Source: Comamonas sp. Y33R10-2
GTDB taxonomy: Bacteria > Pseudomonadota > Gammaproteobacteria > Burkholderiales > Burkholderiaceae_C
Assembly (NCBI RefSeq): GCF_019355935.1
Contig: NZ_CP079925.1
Span: 2,852,001-2,916,000, forward strand
Direction of reading: 5' to 3'
DNA length: 64,000 bases
The notes under the pieces were generated by a model. That model was not told the origin of the DNA. It did not search any database and saw nothing but the letters and a program-made list of their open reading frames with translations. Shown here one piece after another: positions 38,780 through 55,651 of the stretch. Both the position numbers and the translations under genes were made by a program. Position 1 is the stretch's first letter. Every line of letters begins with the position of its first letter.

Positions 38780-39400
38780 ATGGCGCGAAGAACCAAAGCT
38801 GAAGCAGATGAGACGCGTACCAAGCTGCTTGATGCTGCGGAAGAAGTGTTTTTTGAAAAAGGCGTATCTAAAACATCGCTTGGAGATATTGCTTTACGTG
38901 CCGGTGCCACAAGAGGCGCGGTGTACTGGCATTTCAAAGACAAGATGGATGTCTTTGTCTCCATGCTGGGGCGCGTATGTTTGCCTTTCGATGAAATTTG
39001 TGACGATCGCTATGCTGAATTGCCACCTTTAGAGAGTGTTCGTCAATCTATTCGGTATGTGTTCGAGAGCCTGGATCAAGGGGAGCGCAGGCGTAAGGTT
39101 TTTGAGACGGCGCTCTTTAAGATGGAGTATGTCGGCGAGCTGGCTGGCGTGCGCTTGCAGCATGTTGAGAGTTCATTTGAGGCTCGCGATAAATTTGCAC
39201 GAGATTTGCGAGCCGCAGCGGCAGAGCAATCGGTTCAGCTGCAAGTGTCAGCAGAAGAGGCCGCATTAGGTTTGCACTCTCTTTTTGTGGGGCTCATCCA
39301 TGGCTGGACGCTTACAGAAGGCAGTTTCTCATTGCTTCAGGTGGGCTCGGTGTCGGTGGATGTCTATTTATCTGGATTAGGTTTTCGGTTGGATTTGTAA
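38780..39400 (+). CDS. TetR/AcrR-family repressor of the efflux operon
   Basis: 206-residue TetR-family regulator. The N-terminal helix-turn-helix is LLDAAEEVFFEKGVSKTSLGDIALRAGATRGAVYWHFKDKMDVF (about residues 14-57). The C-terminal ligand domain has the AcrR/TtgR-like FVGLIHGWTLTEGSFSLLQVG. It is divergent from the RND operon with a palindromic operator between, so repression of the pump relieved by pump substrates is the likely circuit. Start ATG follows AAAGGTGAGTT. Confidence 0.93.
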   Translation: MARRTKAEADETRTKLLDAAEEVFFEKGVSKTSLGDIALRAGATRGAVYWHFKDKMDVFVSMLGRVCLPFDEICDDRYAELPPLESVRQSIRYVFESLDQGERRRKVFETALFKMEYVGELAGVRLQHVESSFEARDKFARDLRAAAAEQSVQLQVSAEEAALGLHSLFVGLIHGWTLTEGSFSLLQVGSVSVDVYLSGLGFRLDL

Positions 39401-39473
39401 TTTCGGTACGTAAACCCGTGCATAATTGCGCCTGTTGAATTGTTGTTGGTTGTGCAAGCGATCTAACGGGTTC

Positions 39474-39549
39474 GCGGCTGTAGCTCAGTGGATAGAGTAT
39501 TGGCCTCCGAAGCCAAGGGTCGTGGGTTCGATCCCCGCCAGCCGCACCA
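39474..39549 (+). tRNA. tRNA-Arg (CCG)
   Basis: Full cloverleaf with acceptor GCGGCTG / CAGCCGC, D arm with AGCTCAGTGGATAGAG, anticodon stem TTGGC / GCCAA around CTCCGAA, T arm GTGGGTTCGATCCCCGC, and encoded CCA. The anticodon CCG reads CGG (Arg). First of a cluster of four tRNAs before the second tuf. Confidence 0.95.
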
Positions 39550-39569
39550 ATGCCGAGATTGGCAAAGCA

Positions 39570-39593
39570 AAAAGAAATATCAGATTTCTTTTT
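39570..39593 (+). terminator. Possible terminator after tRNA-Arg
   Basis: AAAAGAAAT / ATTTCTTTT with a five-base loop and a T-run lies 20 bases after tRNA-Arg. A -10-like TACAAT follows at 39610-39615. tRNA-Arg may therefore be a separate transcript from the Tyr-Gly-Thr-tuf unit. AT-rich stem, so moderate strength. Confidence 0.45.
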
Positions 39594-39627
39594 AAGCCAA
39601 AAACGGTGCTACAATTCAAATCTCTTC

Positions 39628-39713
39628 GGAGGGGTGGCCGAGTGGTTAAAGGCAGCAGACTGTAAATCTGCCCGCTAACGCGTACACAGGTTCGAATCCT
39701 GTCCCCTCCACCA
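39628..39713 (+). tRNA. tRNA-Tyr (GTA)
   Basis: 86-base class II tRNA with acceptor GGAGGGG / CCCCTCC, anticodon loop ACTGTAAAT with GTA, a long variable arm (CCCGCTAACGCGTAC region), T loop GGTTCGAATCC and encoded CCA. Confidence 0.95.
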
Positions 39714-39770
39714 TTTTGGTGAAGAAGAAAAAGATTGCTGAGAAGCAATCACGCGCAGCAGTAAATCTGT

Positions 39771-39844
39771 GCGGGAGTAGTTCAATGGTAGAACCCTAGC
39801 CTTCCAAGCTAATGACGCGGGTTCGATTCCCGTCTCCCGCTCCA
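39771..39844 (+). tRNA. tRNA-Gly (TCC)
   Basis: 74-base tRNA: acceptor GCGGGAG / CTCCCGC, anticodon stem TAGCC / AAGCTA region with loop TTCCAA (TCC, reads GGA/GGG), T arm GCGGGTTCGATTCCCGT, and encoded CCA. Confidence 0.95.
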
Positions 39845-39887
39845 GTATGTGAGCAAAAATTCTTTGAAGTTGCCTTGCAGCTTCATT

Positions 39888-39962
39888 GCCCATGTGGCTC
39901 AGTGGCAGAGCACTCCCTTGGTAAGGGAGAGGTCGCGGGTCCGATTCCCGCCATGGGCACCA
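39888..39962 (+). tRNA. tRNA-Thr (GGT)
   Basis: 75-base tRNA: acceptor GCCCATG / CATGGGC, anticodon stem CTCCC / GGGAG around TTGGTAA (GGT), T arm GCGGGTCCGATTCCCGC, and encoded CCA. It lies 76 bases before tuf copy 2, the classic tRNA-Tyr-Gly-Thr-tuf arrangement known from E. coli. Confidence 0.95.
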
Positions 39963-40038
39963 TTTTCTGGTGCGATCACTTAACTGGGTAGCGCCGAAAT
40001 CATCTTGTAGTCAATTAGTTTTTTCGGAGTCGGAAAAA

Positions 40039-41229
40039 ATGGCAAAAGAAAAATTCGAGCGCAATAAGCCCCACGTTAACGTTGGCACCATTGGTCACGT
40101 TGACCACGGCAAGACAACTCTGACGGCTGCTATCGCTACCGTTCTGTCGAAGAAGTTTGGCGGCGAAGCCAAGGCCTACGACCAGATCGATGCTGCTCCT
40201 GAAGAAAAGGCACGTGGTATTACTATCAATACCGCTCACGTTGAGTACGAAACGGCTAACCGCCACTACGCTCACGTTGACTGCCCAGGCCACGCTGACT
40301 ATGTGAAGAACATGATCACTGGTGCTGCTCAGATGGACGGCGCTGTGCTGGTTTGCTCCGCTGCTGACGGCCCTATGCCCCAGACTCGCGAGCACATCCT
40401 GCTGTCGCGTCAAGTTGGCGTTCCTTACATCATCGTGTTCCTGAACAAGGCCGACATGGTGGACGACGAAGAACTGCTGGAACTGGTCGAAATGGAAGTG
40501 CGCGAGCTGCTGTCCAAGTACGACTTCCCCGGTGATGACACTCCTATCATCCGTGGTTCCGCCAAGCTGGCTCTGGAAGGCGACCAATCTGAAATTGGTG
40601 AACCCGCTATCCTGCGTCTGGCTGAAGCTCTGGATACATACATCCCCACTCCTGAACGTGCTATCGACGGCGCGTTCACGATGCCTGTGGAAGACGTGTT
40701 CTCGATCTCCGGTCGCGGCACTGTGGTGACTGGCCGTATCGAGCGCGGTATCATCAAGGTCGGCGAAGAAATCGAAATCGTCGGTATCACTGATACCGTC
40801 AAGACCATTTGCACCGGCGTGGAAATGTTCCGCAAGCTGCTGGACCAAGGTCAAGCTGGCGACAACGTTGGCCTGCTGCTGCGCGGCACTAAGCGTGAAG
40901 ACGTCCAGCGCGGTCAAGTTCTGGCTAAGCCAGGCTCGATCAAGCCACACACACAGTTCACTTCCGAAGTGTATGTGTTGTCCAAGGACGAAGGCGGTCG
41001 CCACACTCCTTTCTTCAACAACTACCGCCCTCAGTTCTACTTCCGTACAACTGACGTGACCGGCTCCATCGAACTGCCAGAAGGCAAGGAAATGGTTATG
41101 CCTGGCGATAACGTGTCGATCACTGTGAAGCTGATCAACCCCATCGCTATGGAAGAAGGTCTGCGCTTCGCTATCCGCGAAGGTGGTCGTACTGTCGGCG
41201 CCGGTGTGGTTGCCAAGATTATTGCCTAA
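40039..41229 (+). CDS. tuf: Elongation factor Tu (copy 2)
   Basis: 396 residues. The protein is identical to copy 1 at 681-1871 except Asn instead of Thr at residue 9. By eye the two genes differ at about 11 of 1194 bases, clustered toward the ends, while upstream and downstream DNA is unrelated. All GTPase motifs are intact. An upstream in-frame ATG at 39970 exists, but ATG at 40039 gives the conserved MAKEKFER. Cotranscribed with the preceding tRNAs and the following tRNA-Trp, which ties EF-Tu supply to tRNA supply. Confidence 0.99.
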   Translation: MAKEKFERNKPHVNVGTIGHVDHGKTTLTAAIATVLSKKFGGEAKAYDQIDAAPEEKARGITINTAHVEYETANRHYAHVDCPGHADYVKNMITGAAQMDGAVLVCSAADGPMPQTREHILLSRQVGVPYIIVFLNKADMVDDEELLELVEMEVRELLSKYDFPGDDTPIIRGSAKLALEGDQSEIGEPAILRLAEALDTYIPTPERAIDGAFTMPVEDVFSISGRGTVVTGRIERGIIKVGEEIEIVGITDTVKTICTGVEMFRKLLDQGQAGDNVGLLLRGTKREDVQRGQVLAKPGSIKPHTQFTSEVYVLSKDEGGRHTPFFNNYRPQFYFRTTDVTGSIELPEGKEMVMPGDNVSITVKLINPIAMEEGLRFAIREGGRTVGAGVVAKIIA

Positions 41230-41238
41230 TAGATTTGT

Positions 41239-41314
41239 AGGGGTATAGCTCAATTGGCAGAGCGTCGGTCTCCAAAACCGAAGGTTGTAGGTTCGATTCC
41301 TACTGCCCCTGCCA
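41239..41314 (+). tRNA. tRNA-Trp (CCA)
   Basis: 76-base tRNA: acceptor AGGGGTA / TGCCCCT, D arm AGCTCAATTGGCAGAG, anticodon loop CTCCAAA (CCA), T arm GTAGGTTCGATTCCTAC, and encoded CCA. It lies nine bases after the tuf stop and before secE, as in many proteobacteria. Confidence 0.95.
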
Positions 41315-41338
41315 CCTCTTAATGGTGGAATCAGCAAG

Positions 41339-41360
41339 AGCCCGCCTTTGGCGGGCTTTT
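41339..41360 (+). terminator. Terminator between tRNA-Trp and secE
   Basis: AGCCCGCC / GGCGGGCT with a TTT loop followed by TTTT. Separates the tRNA-tuf unit from secE-nusG. Confidence 0.8.
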
Positions 41361-41402
41361 GTGTCTTAAAATTGCGCAAATTTTGTGCATTTGAAACGAA
41401 TT

Positions 41403-41786
41403 ATGTCCACTACTCAGGTTGAAACAGTCAGCTCTATGGCTGACAAAGCAAAAATTGCCGCAGTTGCGGCTTTAGTTGTTGCTTCTATTGCTGGCTTTTA
41501 TCTGCTGAGCAAGCAAGGTGCACTGGTGCAATGGTCTGCTTTGATCGTTGGCTTGGTGTTATCTGCATTCGTTTTTCTGATCTCTGAGCCAGGTAAGCGC
41601 TTCATTGGTTTTGCCCGTGATGCTTGGCGTGAAGTGAAGAAGGTCGTCTGGCCAACCCGCAAAGAGACGACGCAAATGACGTTGTATGTCTTTGCCTTTG
41701 TTGTGGTCATGGCTTTGTTCTTGTGGTTCACCGATAAGACGCTTGAGTGGGTCTTGTACGACCTGATTTTGGGCTGGAGGAAGTAA
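41403..41786 (+). CDS. secE: Preprotein translocase subunit SecE
   Basis: 127-residue three-helix SecE. The first two hydrophobic segments (residues 20-60) are followed by the essential cytoplasmic helix [28 protein letters not shown], then the conserved third helix. SecE clamps SecY in the protein-export channel. ATG at 41403 is preferred over an upstream TTG. Its stop overlaps the nusG ATG by one base. Confidence 0.96.
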   Translation: MSTTQVETVSSMADKAKIAAVAALVVASIAGFYLLSKQGALVQWSALIVGLVLSAFVFLISEPGKRFIGFARDAWREVKKVVWPTRKETTQMTLYVFAFVVVMALFLWFTDKTLEWVLYDLILGWRK

Positions 41787-42373
41787 TGGCTGATACTGTC
41801 GAAACAGATGTGAACGGTGGGGCAGCGGCATCCGCCAATCCCGATCTTCGCTGGTATATCGTCCATGCCTATTCAGGTATGGAGAAGGCTGTCGAACGTA
41901 ATATTACCGAGCGCATTGCGCGCTCGGGCATGCAGTCCAAGTTTGGCCGCATTTTGGTGCCTTCTGAAGAAGTGGTGGAGATACGCAATGGCGTGCGCCG
42001 CACTACAGATCGCCGTTTGTTCCCTGGCTATGTCTTTGTTGAGATGGTCATGGAAGATGATACTTGGCACTTGGTCAAGCACACCAGCAAGGTGACTGGC
42101 TTCGTGGGCGGTGCAAAAAATCGCCCTGCACCTATTTCTGAAGCCGAGATCCGTAAGATCGTCGATCAGATGCAGGAAGGTACCGAGAAGCCGCGTCACA
42201 AGGTCGAGTTCATGGTGGGTGAGTTGATTCGTGTCAATGAGGGTCCGTTTGCGGACTTCAACGGCTCTGTTGAAGAAGTCAACTACGACAAGAATCGTTT
42301 GCGTGTATCGGTCACGATCTTTGGCCGAGCAACTCCTGTGGAATTGGAATTCTCTCAAGTTGAGAAAACCTGA
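41786..42373 (+). CDS. nusG: Transcription termination/antitermination factor NusG
   Basis: 195-residue NusG. The N-terminal domain binds RNA polymerase ([34 protein letters not shown] [14 protein letters not shown]). The C-terminal KOW domain ([32 protein letters not shown]) binds Rho or S10. ATG at 41786 lies inside the secE stop. The -35 of the rplK promoter is within its last codons. Confidence 0.97.
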   Translation: MADTVETDVNGGAAASANPDLRWYIVHAYSGMEKAVERNITERIARSGMQSKFGRILVPSEEVVEIRNGVRRTTDRRLFPGYVFVEMVMEDDTWHLVKHTSKVTGFVGGAKNRPAPISEAEIRKIVDQMQEGTEKPRHKVEFMVGELIRVNEGPFADFNGSVEEVNYDKNRLRVSVTIFGRATPVELEFSQVEKT

Positions 42374-42388
42374 GATTCGCAATACAAT
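42360..42388 (+). promoter_or_regulatory. Predicted promoter for rplKA
   Basis: TTGAGA at 42360-42365, a 17-base spacer and TACAAT at 42383-42388 overlap the end of nusG. The predicted start falls at about 42394, the first base of the following hairpin. Confidence 0.6.
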
Positions 42389-42393
42389 CGAGG

Positions 42394-42428
42394 GCTTCGC
42401 ATTTTTTGACTCAATGCGAAGCTTTTTT
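42394..42428 (+). terminator. Hairpin with U-run at the rplK leader 5' end
   Basis: GCTTCGCAT / ATGCGAAGC with an 11-base loop and six Ts. It is both the natural terminator of secE-nusG and the first element of the predicted rplK transcript. Its sequence resembles the hairpin ahead of rplC (2294-2316). Confidence 0.7.
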
Positions 42429-42498
42429 ATAGAGTCAAACACCTCGGGGAGCTGCTTGCATAGTTTGCACGTAGCGCTATACCCGTAAGGAGCTTAAC

Positions 42499-42930
42499 AT
42501 GGCGAAAAAAATCGTCGGCTTCATCAAGCTGCAAGTGCCAGCTGGTAAGGCCAACCCTTCCCCTCCCATCGGTCCTGCGCTGGGTCAGCGTGGCCTCAAC
42601 ATCATGGAATTCTGCAAGGCGTTTAACGCCCAGACCCAAGGTGTCGAGCCAGGTCTGCCTTTGCCTGTGGTGATCACGGCTTTTGCTGATAAGAGCTTCA
42701 CGTTCATCATCAAGACCCCTCCCGCAACTGTTCTGATCAAGAAGGCTATCAAGCTGGACAAGGGTTCTTCGAACCCTCTGAAGAACAAGGTCGGCAAGAT
42801 CACACGTGCTCAGCTGGAAGAAATTGCTAACACCAAGCTGAAGGACATGAACGCCGCTGACGTCGACGCTGCTGTGCGTACGCTGGCTGGCTCTGCCCGT
42901 TCCATGGGCGTGATTGTGGAGGGCGTGTAA
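42499..42930 (+). CDS. rplK: 50S ribosomal protein L11
   Basis: 143-residue L11 of the GTPase-associated centre, needed for the stringent response and bound by thiostrepton with 23S r[47 protein letters not shown] shows the proline-rich N-domain. [39 protein letters not shown] is the RNA-binding C-domain. Abuts rplA directly. Confidence 0.98.
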   Translation: MAKKIVGFIKLQVPAGKANPSPPIGPALGQRGLNIMEFCKAFNAQTQGVEPGLPLPVVITAFADKSFTFIIKTPPATVLIKKAIKLDKGSSNPLKNKVGKITRAQLEEIANTKLKDMNAADVDAAVRTLAGSARSMGVIVEGV

Positions 42931-43626
42931 ATGTCCAAGTTGACTAAGAAGCAAAAAGCTCTCCAGGGCAAGGTTGACTCCAACAAGCTGTACGCTTTCG
43001 CTGACGCTGTGGCGCTGGTGAAGGAAGCTGCAACTGCCAAGTTCGATGAATCCATCGATGTGGCCGTGCAACTGGGCGTAGATGCTAAGAAGTCGGACCA
43101 AGTGGTGCGCGGCGCTGTTGTGCTGCCTCACGGTACTGGTAAGACTGCTCGCGTGGCTGTGTTCGCACAAGGTGCTAAGGCTGAAGAAGCTAAGGCTGCC
43201 GGCGCTGACGTGGTCGGTATGGACGACCTGGCCGCTATGGTCAAGGCCGGTGACATGCCCTTCGACGTGGTGATCGCTGCTCCTGACGCTATGCGCGTTG
43301 TGGGTCAGTTGGGTCAAATCCTGGGCCCACGTGGTCTGATGCCTAACCCCAAGGTTGGCACTGTGACTCCTGACGTCGCTACGGCTGTGAAGAACGCCAA
43401 GGCTGGTCAAGTGCAGTTCCGCGTGGACAAGGCCGGTATCATTCACGGCACTATCGGCCGTCGCTCGTTCGACTCCGATAAGCTGCAGGGTAACCTGGCT
43501 GCTCTGATTGACGCCCTGAACAAGGCTAAGCCTGCTACCAGCAAGGGTCAGTACCTGCGCAAGGTGGCGGTGTCGTCGACTATGGGTGTGGGCGTTCGCG
43601 TCGATACACAGTCCATCTCGGCGTAA
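42931..43626 (+). CDS. rplA: 50S ribosomal protein L1
   Basis: 231-residue L1 of the stalk beside the E site. In E. coli it represses its own operon by binding the leader m[35 protein letters not shown] and [26 protein letters not shown] are the two domain signatures. The start codon follows the rplK stop without a gap. Confidence 0.98.
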   Translation: MSKLTKKQKALQGKVDSNKLYAFADAVALVKEAATAKFDESIDVAVQLGVDAKKSDQVVRGAVVLPHGTGKTARVAVFAQGAKAEEAKAAGADVVGMDDLAAMVKAGDMPFDVVIAAPDAMRVVGQLGQILGPRGLMPNPKVGTVTPDVATAVKNAKAGQVQFRVDKAGIIHGTIGRRSFDSDKLQGNLAALIDALNKAKPATSKGQYLRKVAVSSTMGVGVRVDTQSISA

Positions 43627-43851
43627 TTGCTAGAAATCGTCAGATGAGCCTGGCTCATCTGGTGTGGTGGGCTGCAGGAGTTGTTGCTTCTGCAGGCCAT
43701 CCAAGACCGTTGGTGTGATGAGATCACTTAATCGCGAAGGCCAACGCAGATGGCGATCCCGCTGCAGATGGAGTTTTTCCTAAACAGTTGGTCGCTGCAA
43801 CAAGAGCGCGCATGAGGGACCTGTCCCGAGTGTGCATTTAAGGAGTAGACC
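43627..43851 (+). promoter_or_regulatory. rplJL leader, probable L10-binding autoregulatory region
   Basis: 225 bases without a gene. Two strong hairpins are visible: CAGATGAGC / GCTCATCTG (43641-43661) and CTGCAGGAG / CTTCTGCAG (43672-43695). More pairing is possible nearer the start codon. In E. coli this leader binds L10-(L7/L12)4 and controls rplJL translation; position and hairpins fit that role. I did not fold the RNA. Confidence 0.5.
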
Positions 43852-44376
43852 TTGAGTCTTAATCGCAGTGAGAAAGAAGCGGTCATCAACGAAGTGACCA
43901 GCCTCGCCGCTAAAGCTCAAACGCTTGTGATCGCGGAATACCGTGGCATCACGGTCGCCGACATGACCAAACTGCGTGCTGATGCTCGCAGCAAGGGTGT
44001 GAGCCTGAGCGTGTTGAAAAACACCTTGGCCCGCCGTGCTGTCGCCGGTAGCGCGTTTGACGTGGTGGCTGACCAGATGACTGGTCCTCTGATCTATGGC
44101 TTCTCTGAAGACGCAGTGGCTGCCGCTAAGGTGGTTGCTGACTTCGCGAAGACCAACGATAAGTTGGTGATTCGCGCAGGCGTTTTCGGTGGCAAAGCCC
44201 TGGACGTGAACGGTGTGAAGCAACTGGCTAACATTCCTTCCAAGGAAGTGTTGCTGGCACAAGTGTGCGGCTTGCTTATGTCCCCCATGTCGCGTACAGC
44301 CGTTGTGCTGGGCGCTCTGGCGGCAAAGAAGAGCGAAGGCTCTGCCGAAGTGGCAGCCGAAACAGCCGAAGCCTAA
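43852..44376 (+). CDS. rplJ: 50S ribosomal protein L10
   Basis: 174-residue L10, the base of the L7/L12 stalk. [45 protein letters not shown] is the rRNA-binding domain. The C-terminal helix ([13 protein letters not shown]) carries the L12 dimers. The start codon is TTG, preceded by AAGGAGTAGACC. A rare start in an abundant protein suggests that translation is held down and controlled by the leader. Confidence 0.95.
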   Translation: MSLNRSEKEAVINEVTSLAAKAQTLVIAEYRGITVADMTKLRADARSKGVSLSVLKNTLARRAVAGSAFDVVADQMTGPLIYGFSEDAVAAAKVVADFAKTNDKLVIRAGVFGGKALDVNGVKQLANIPSKEVLLAQVCGLLMSPMSRTAVVLGALAAKKSEGSAEVAAETAEA

Positions 44377-44412
44377 GCGCTCGGCAAAACCAACAAATTT
44401 TAGGAAATCAAA

Positions 44413-44784
44413 ATGGCATTCGATAAAGACGCATTCTTGACCGCCCTGGACAGCATGACTGTTCTGGAACTGAACGACCTGGTCAAGGCAATTGAAGAGA
44501 AGTTTGGCGTGTCCGCTGCTGCTATGGCTGCTCCTGCTGCTGCTGGCGGCGGTGCTGCTGCTGCTGAAGAAAAGACTGAGTTCAACGTCATGCTGCTGGA
44601 AGCTGGCGCGAACAAGGTTTCCGTGATTAAGGCTGTGCGTGAAATCACTGGCCTGGGTCTGAAGGAAGCTAAGGATCTGGTTGACGGCGCTCCTAAGGCT
44701 GTCAAGGAAGCAGTTGCCAAGGCTGACGCTGAAGCTGCTGTGAAGAAGCTGATCGAAGCCGGTGCTAAGGCTGAACTGAAGTAA
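44413..44784 (+). CDS. rplL: 50S ribosomal protein L7/L12
   Basis: 123-residue stalk protein. The N-terminal dimerisation domain ([28 protein letters not shown]) and an Ala/Gly hinge precede the factor-binding C-domain [47 protein letters not shown]. It lies 36 bases after rplJ with its own AGGAAATC site. Confidence 0.98.
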   Translation: MAFDKDAFLTALDSMTVLELNDLVKAIEEKFGVSAAAMAAPAAAGGGAAAAEEKTEFNVMLLEAGANKVSVIKAVREITGLGLKEAKDLVDGAPKAVKEAVAKADAEAAVKKLIEAGAKAELK

Positions 44785-44799
44785 TTCAGTAAAATCAAG

Positions 44800-44832
44800 G
44801 GCTGGAGACTCTTAAAAGGGTCTCCAGCCTTT
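44800..44832 (+). terminator. Attenuator between rplL and rpoB
   Basis: GGCTGGAGAC / GTCTCCAGCC, ten-base loop, then TTT. Partial terminators at this point are well known in E. coli. They let rplJL be made in excess over rpoBC; the short U-run here fits partial read-through. Confidence 0.65.
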
Positions 44833-45060
44833 GGCGCTTGTGAAACGCGCTGAAAGAACACACCAGAAAGCAGGTTTCTTCGGGAGTCTGCTTTTTAGTG
44901 TCTTCTGACAATCCGACAGCAGAAGATGCCTTGGTTCGGGTGGTGTGCAACGCATCACCGTCAGCCATGGTTGGTAGTGGCCAACCGCCAAGCCCGCAAG
45001 GTAGTCCCTTGTGGGGCAGTCGTCGCAGACCCAGGACTCATGTCTTTGCCCGGAGATCTC

Positions 45061-49173
<4,113 letters not shown>

Positions 49174-49294
49174 CGCCTACTAAACAGAGAGCTGCAACCG
49201 CTTGAAAAAAAGGATTTGCGCTTGGTTCTTTCCTCAAACCAAGGCAAATCCAGCGGTGGCTGCAATGATTTTTGACGAAAAGGGAAAGAGTTAC

Positions 49295-53521
<4,227 letters not shown>

Positions 53522-53575
53522 GCAAAGCCCTGATCTGAAGCTGGCAACGGCTTTGGATCACTGCTGATGCACCGC

Positions 53576-53611
53576 GCTCCCGCTCTGCCATGTGCAGACG
53601 GGAGCGTTTTT
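53576..53611 (+). terminator. Terminator after rpoC
   Basis: GCTCCCGCTCTGC / GCAGACGGGAGC with a CATGT loop followed by GTTTTT. It marks the end of the rplJL-rpoBC operon, although rsmB follows only 32 bases later. Confidence 0.8.
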
Positions 53612-53643
53612 CATTGATTTCCTATTTCTCAGGTCTGCATTTC

Positions 53644-55029
53644 ATGACTTCCACGCCGTCCAAACCCAAGAACGCCAGCCAAGGCGCTGCCACACCCAAT
53701 GCGCCTGCCCTATGGCAACAGCTGGATGCCGTGGCCAAGGCCTTGCACGGCATTTTGGGTGGCCAGTCCAGCAAGACCGTGCTGGCACAGGTGCCGCCGC
53801 GTTTGCGTCCGGGTGTGCAGGCGTTGCTGTTTCAGGTGCTGCGCAATCTGGGCCGTGCTCAGGCACTGCAAAAACAACTGGTGTCGCGTGCTCCGGCTCC
53901 CAAGGTCAGTGCTTTGCTCAGCACGGCTTTGGCTTTGGCATGGGATGAAGACCATGCGCCTTATCCTCCATTCACGCTGGTGAACCAAGCGGTGGAAGCT
54001 GCCAAAAATGGCAGCGCGCGTGCGCAGTCGGGCTTTATTAACGGCTGTCTGCGTCGTTTTTTGCGCGAGCGCGATGAACTGGTCGCCGCGACTGATGGCG
54101 ATCCGGTTGCAGTCTGGAACCACCCTGCTTGGTGGATTGCTCGCCTTAAGAAAGACCACCCTCAAGATTGGCAGGCGATTCTTGCGGCCAATAACGATCA
54201 GCCGCCCATGACGCTGCGCGTTAACAAGCAAAAATGCACGCCAGTCCAATATCAGTCTGCACTAGCAGCTATGAATTTGAAAGCGCAGCTAGTGGCTGAT
54301 GCCGGCCTTCAGCTGGAGCATGCTGCGCCTGTGCAAGAGCTGCCGCACTTTGAGGAAGGCTGGGCCTCGGTTCAAGACGGTGCCGCTCAGGCTGCCGCGC
54401 CTTTGCTGTTGAACGGAATGGCGCTGCCCCAAGGCCGCCCCCTTCGCGTGCTGGATGCTTGTGCAGCCCCCGGTGGCAAGACTGCGCATTTGCTGGAGCA
54501 CGCCGCTCCCGGCAGCATTGAAGTGACAGCGCTGGAAATTGACCCCGAGCGCGCCCGCCGCATTGGCGAAACACTGGCCCGTTTGGGTCTGCAGGCAAAG
54601 GTGGTGGTGGCCGATGCCTCCAAACCTCAAGACTGGTTTGAGTCGCAATGCGGTGGCCTGCCTTTTGATGCCATTTTGCTGGATGCTCCCTGCACGGCCT
54701 CGGGCATTGTTCGCCGCCAGCCCGATGTGCGCTGGTTGCGCCGCGAAAGCGATGTGGCCCAGCTCGCCACCATTCAGTCCAAGTTGCTTGATACGCTGTG
54801 GCCGCTGCTGCAGCCAGGCGGCCGTATGGTCTATTGCACTTGCTCGGTATTCAAGTCCGAAGGCGATGTACAGGTGCAAGCGTTTCTTACGCGCAACACT
54901 ACCGTGACCAGCTTGCCTGCTGCGGGACATTTATTACCTGGTAGTGCGGCAAAAGTTGCCCCTGTGTCTGACAATCCCTTGGGTGACCACGACGGCTTCT
55001 TTTACGCACTGCTGGAAAAATCGCGCTAA
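53644..55029 (+). CDS. rsmB: 16S rRNA (cytosine-967-C5)-methyltransferase
   Basis: 461 residues. An N-terminal NusB-like RNA-binding domain (TVLAQVPPRLRPGVQALLFQVLRNLGRA, up to about residue 140) precedes the SAM domain. The SAM domain has VLDACAAPGGKTAHLLE, LDAPCTASGIVRRQPDVRW (catalytic PC motif) and GGRMVYCTCSVFKSEGDVQV (second catalytic Cys). ATG at 53644 is chosen over an in-frame start 18 codons earlier that lies inside the rpoC terminator. Followed by DUF4390 25 bases later. Confidence 0.95.
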   Translation: MTSTPSKPKNASQGAATPNAPALWQQLDAVAKALHGILGGQSSKTVLAQVPPRLRPGVQALLFQVLRNLGRAQALQKQLVSRAPAPKVSALLSTALALAWDEDHAPYPPFTLVNQAVEAAKNGSARAQSGFINGCLRRFLRERDELVAATDGDPVAVWNHPAWWIARLKKDHPQDWQAILAANNDQPPMTLRVNKQKCTPVQYQSALAAMNLKAQLVADAGLQLEHAAPVQELPHFEEGWASVQDGAAQAAAPLLLNGMALPQGRPLRVLDACAAPGGKTAHLLEHAAPGSIEVTALEIDPERARRIGETLARLGLQAKVVVADASKPQDWFESQCGGLPFDAILLDAPCTASGIVRRQPDVRWLRRESDVAQLATIQSKLLDTLWPLLQPGGRMVYCTCSVFKSEGDVQVQAFLTRNTTVTSLPAAGHLLPGSAAKVAPVSDNPLGDHDGFFYALLEKSR

Positions 55030-55054
55030 CGCTGCGGCGGGAGCCGTATGGCGT

Positions 55055-55651
55055 ATGGTGCGTGCCTTTTTTGGAGTCGCCATAGCAGCGATGCTGCTAT
55101 GCGCTAACCTAAATCAGGCGCATGCCGATACGGCGCCCCCAGATATCAGCTCGATGCAGGTTTTCCGCACGGATGAAGGCGTCTTTGTCTCTGCCAACTT
55201 GCAGTTTGAGTTACCCGGCCAAGTCGAAGATGCCCTGCGCCAAGGCATACCCATGTATTTTGTCGCTGATGCCGTGGTGCAGCGTGAGCGCTGGTATTGG
55301 TCTGATGAGCAACTGGGCGCGGCCACAAGGTATTTCCGCATCACGCATCAGCCGCTCACGCGCCGCTGGCGCTTGCATATTTCAAGCACCTCATTTACCA
55401 GTTCGGGTTCGGGATTGGCGCTGGGCCAGACCTATGAACAATTAGAAGACGCTGTGGCTGCCATTCAGCGCATTTACCGGTGGAAGATTTTGGAGCCTGC
55501 ACAACTGAGTGCTAGCTCGGGCGCTTCGGTGCAACTGCGCTTTCGTGTTGATATTTCTTCTTTGCCAAGGCCTTTGCAGATTGGTGCCTTAGGCCGATCA
55601 GGCTGGAACTTGCAGCTCTCGCGCACGCAGATATTGGAGGCTGCGCCCTGA
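55055..55651 (+). CDS. DUF4390 exported protein
   Basis: 198 residues with a signal peptide (MVRAFFGVAIAAMLLCANLNQAHA) and a beta-rich mature part. The mature sequence contains MQVFRTDEGVFVSANLQFELPGQVEDALRQGIPMYFVADAVVQRERWYWSDE, the DUF4390 core. Probably periplasmic. It overlaps the kinase gene by one base (TGATG), and this gene-kinase-regulator order is recurrent in Burkholderiales, so it may act in NtrY signalling. That is inference from neighbourhood only. Confidence 0.82.
   Translation: MVRAFFGVAIAAMLLCANLNQAHADTAPPDISSMQVFRTDEGVFVSANLQFELPGQVEDALRQGIPMYFVADAVVQRERWYWSDEQLGAATRYFRITHQPLTRRWRLHISSTSFTSSGSGLALGQTYEQLEDAVAAIQRIYRWKILEPAQLSASSGASVQLRFRVDISSLPRPLQIGALGRSGWNLQLSRTQILEAAP

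Noticed and set aside
39550..39627. Additional tRNA between tRNA-Arg and tRNA-Tyr
   Set aside because: The gap is only 78 bases and holds a terminator-like hairpin and a -10-like box; no cloverleaf can be drawn.
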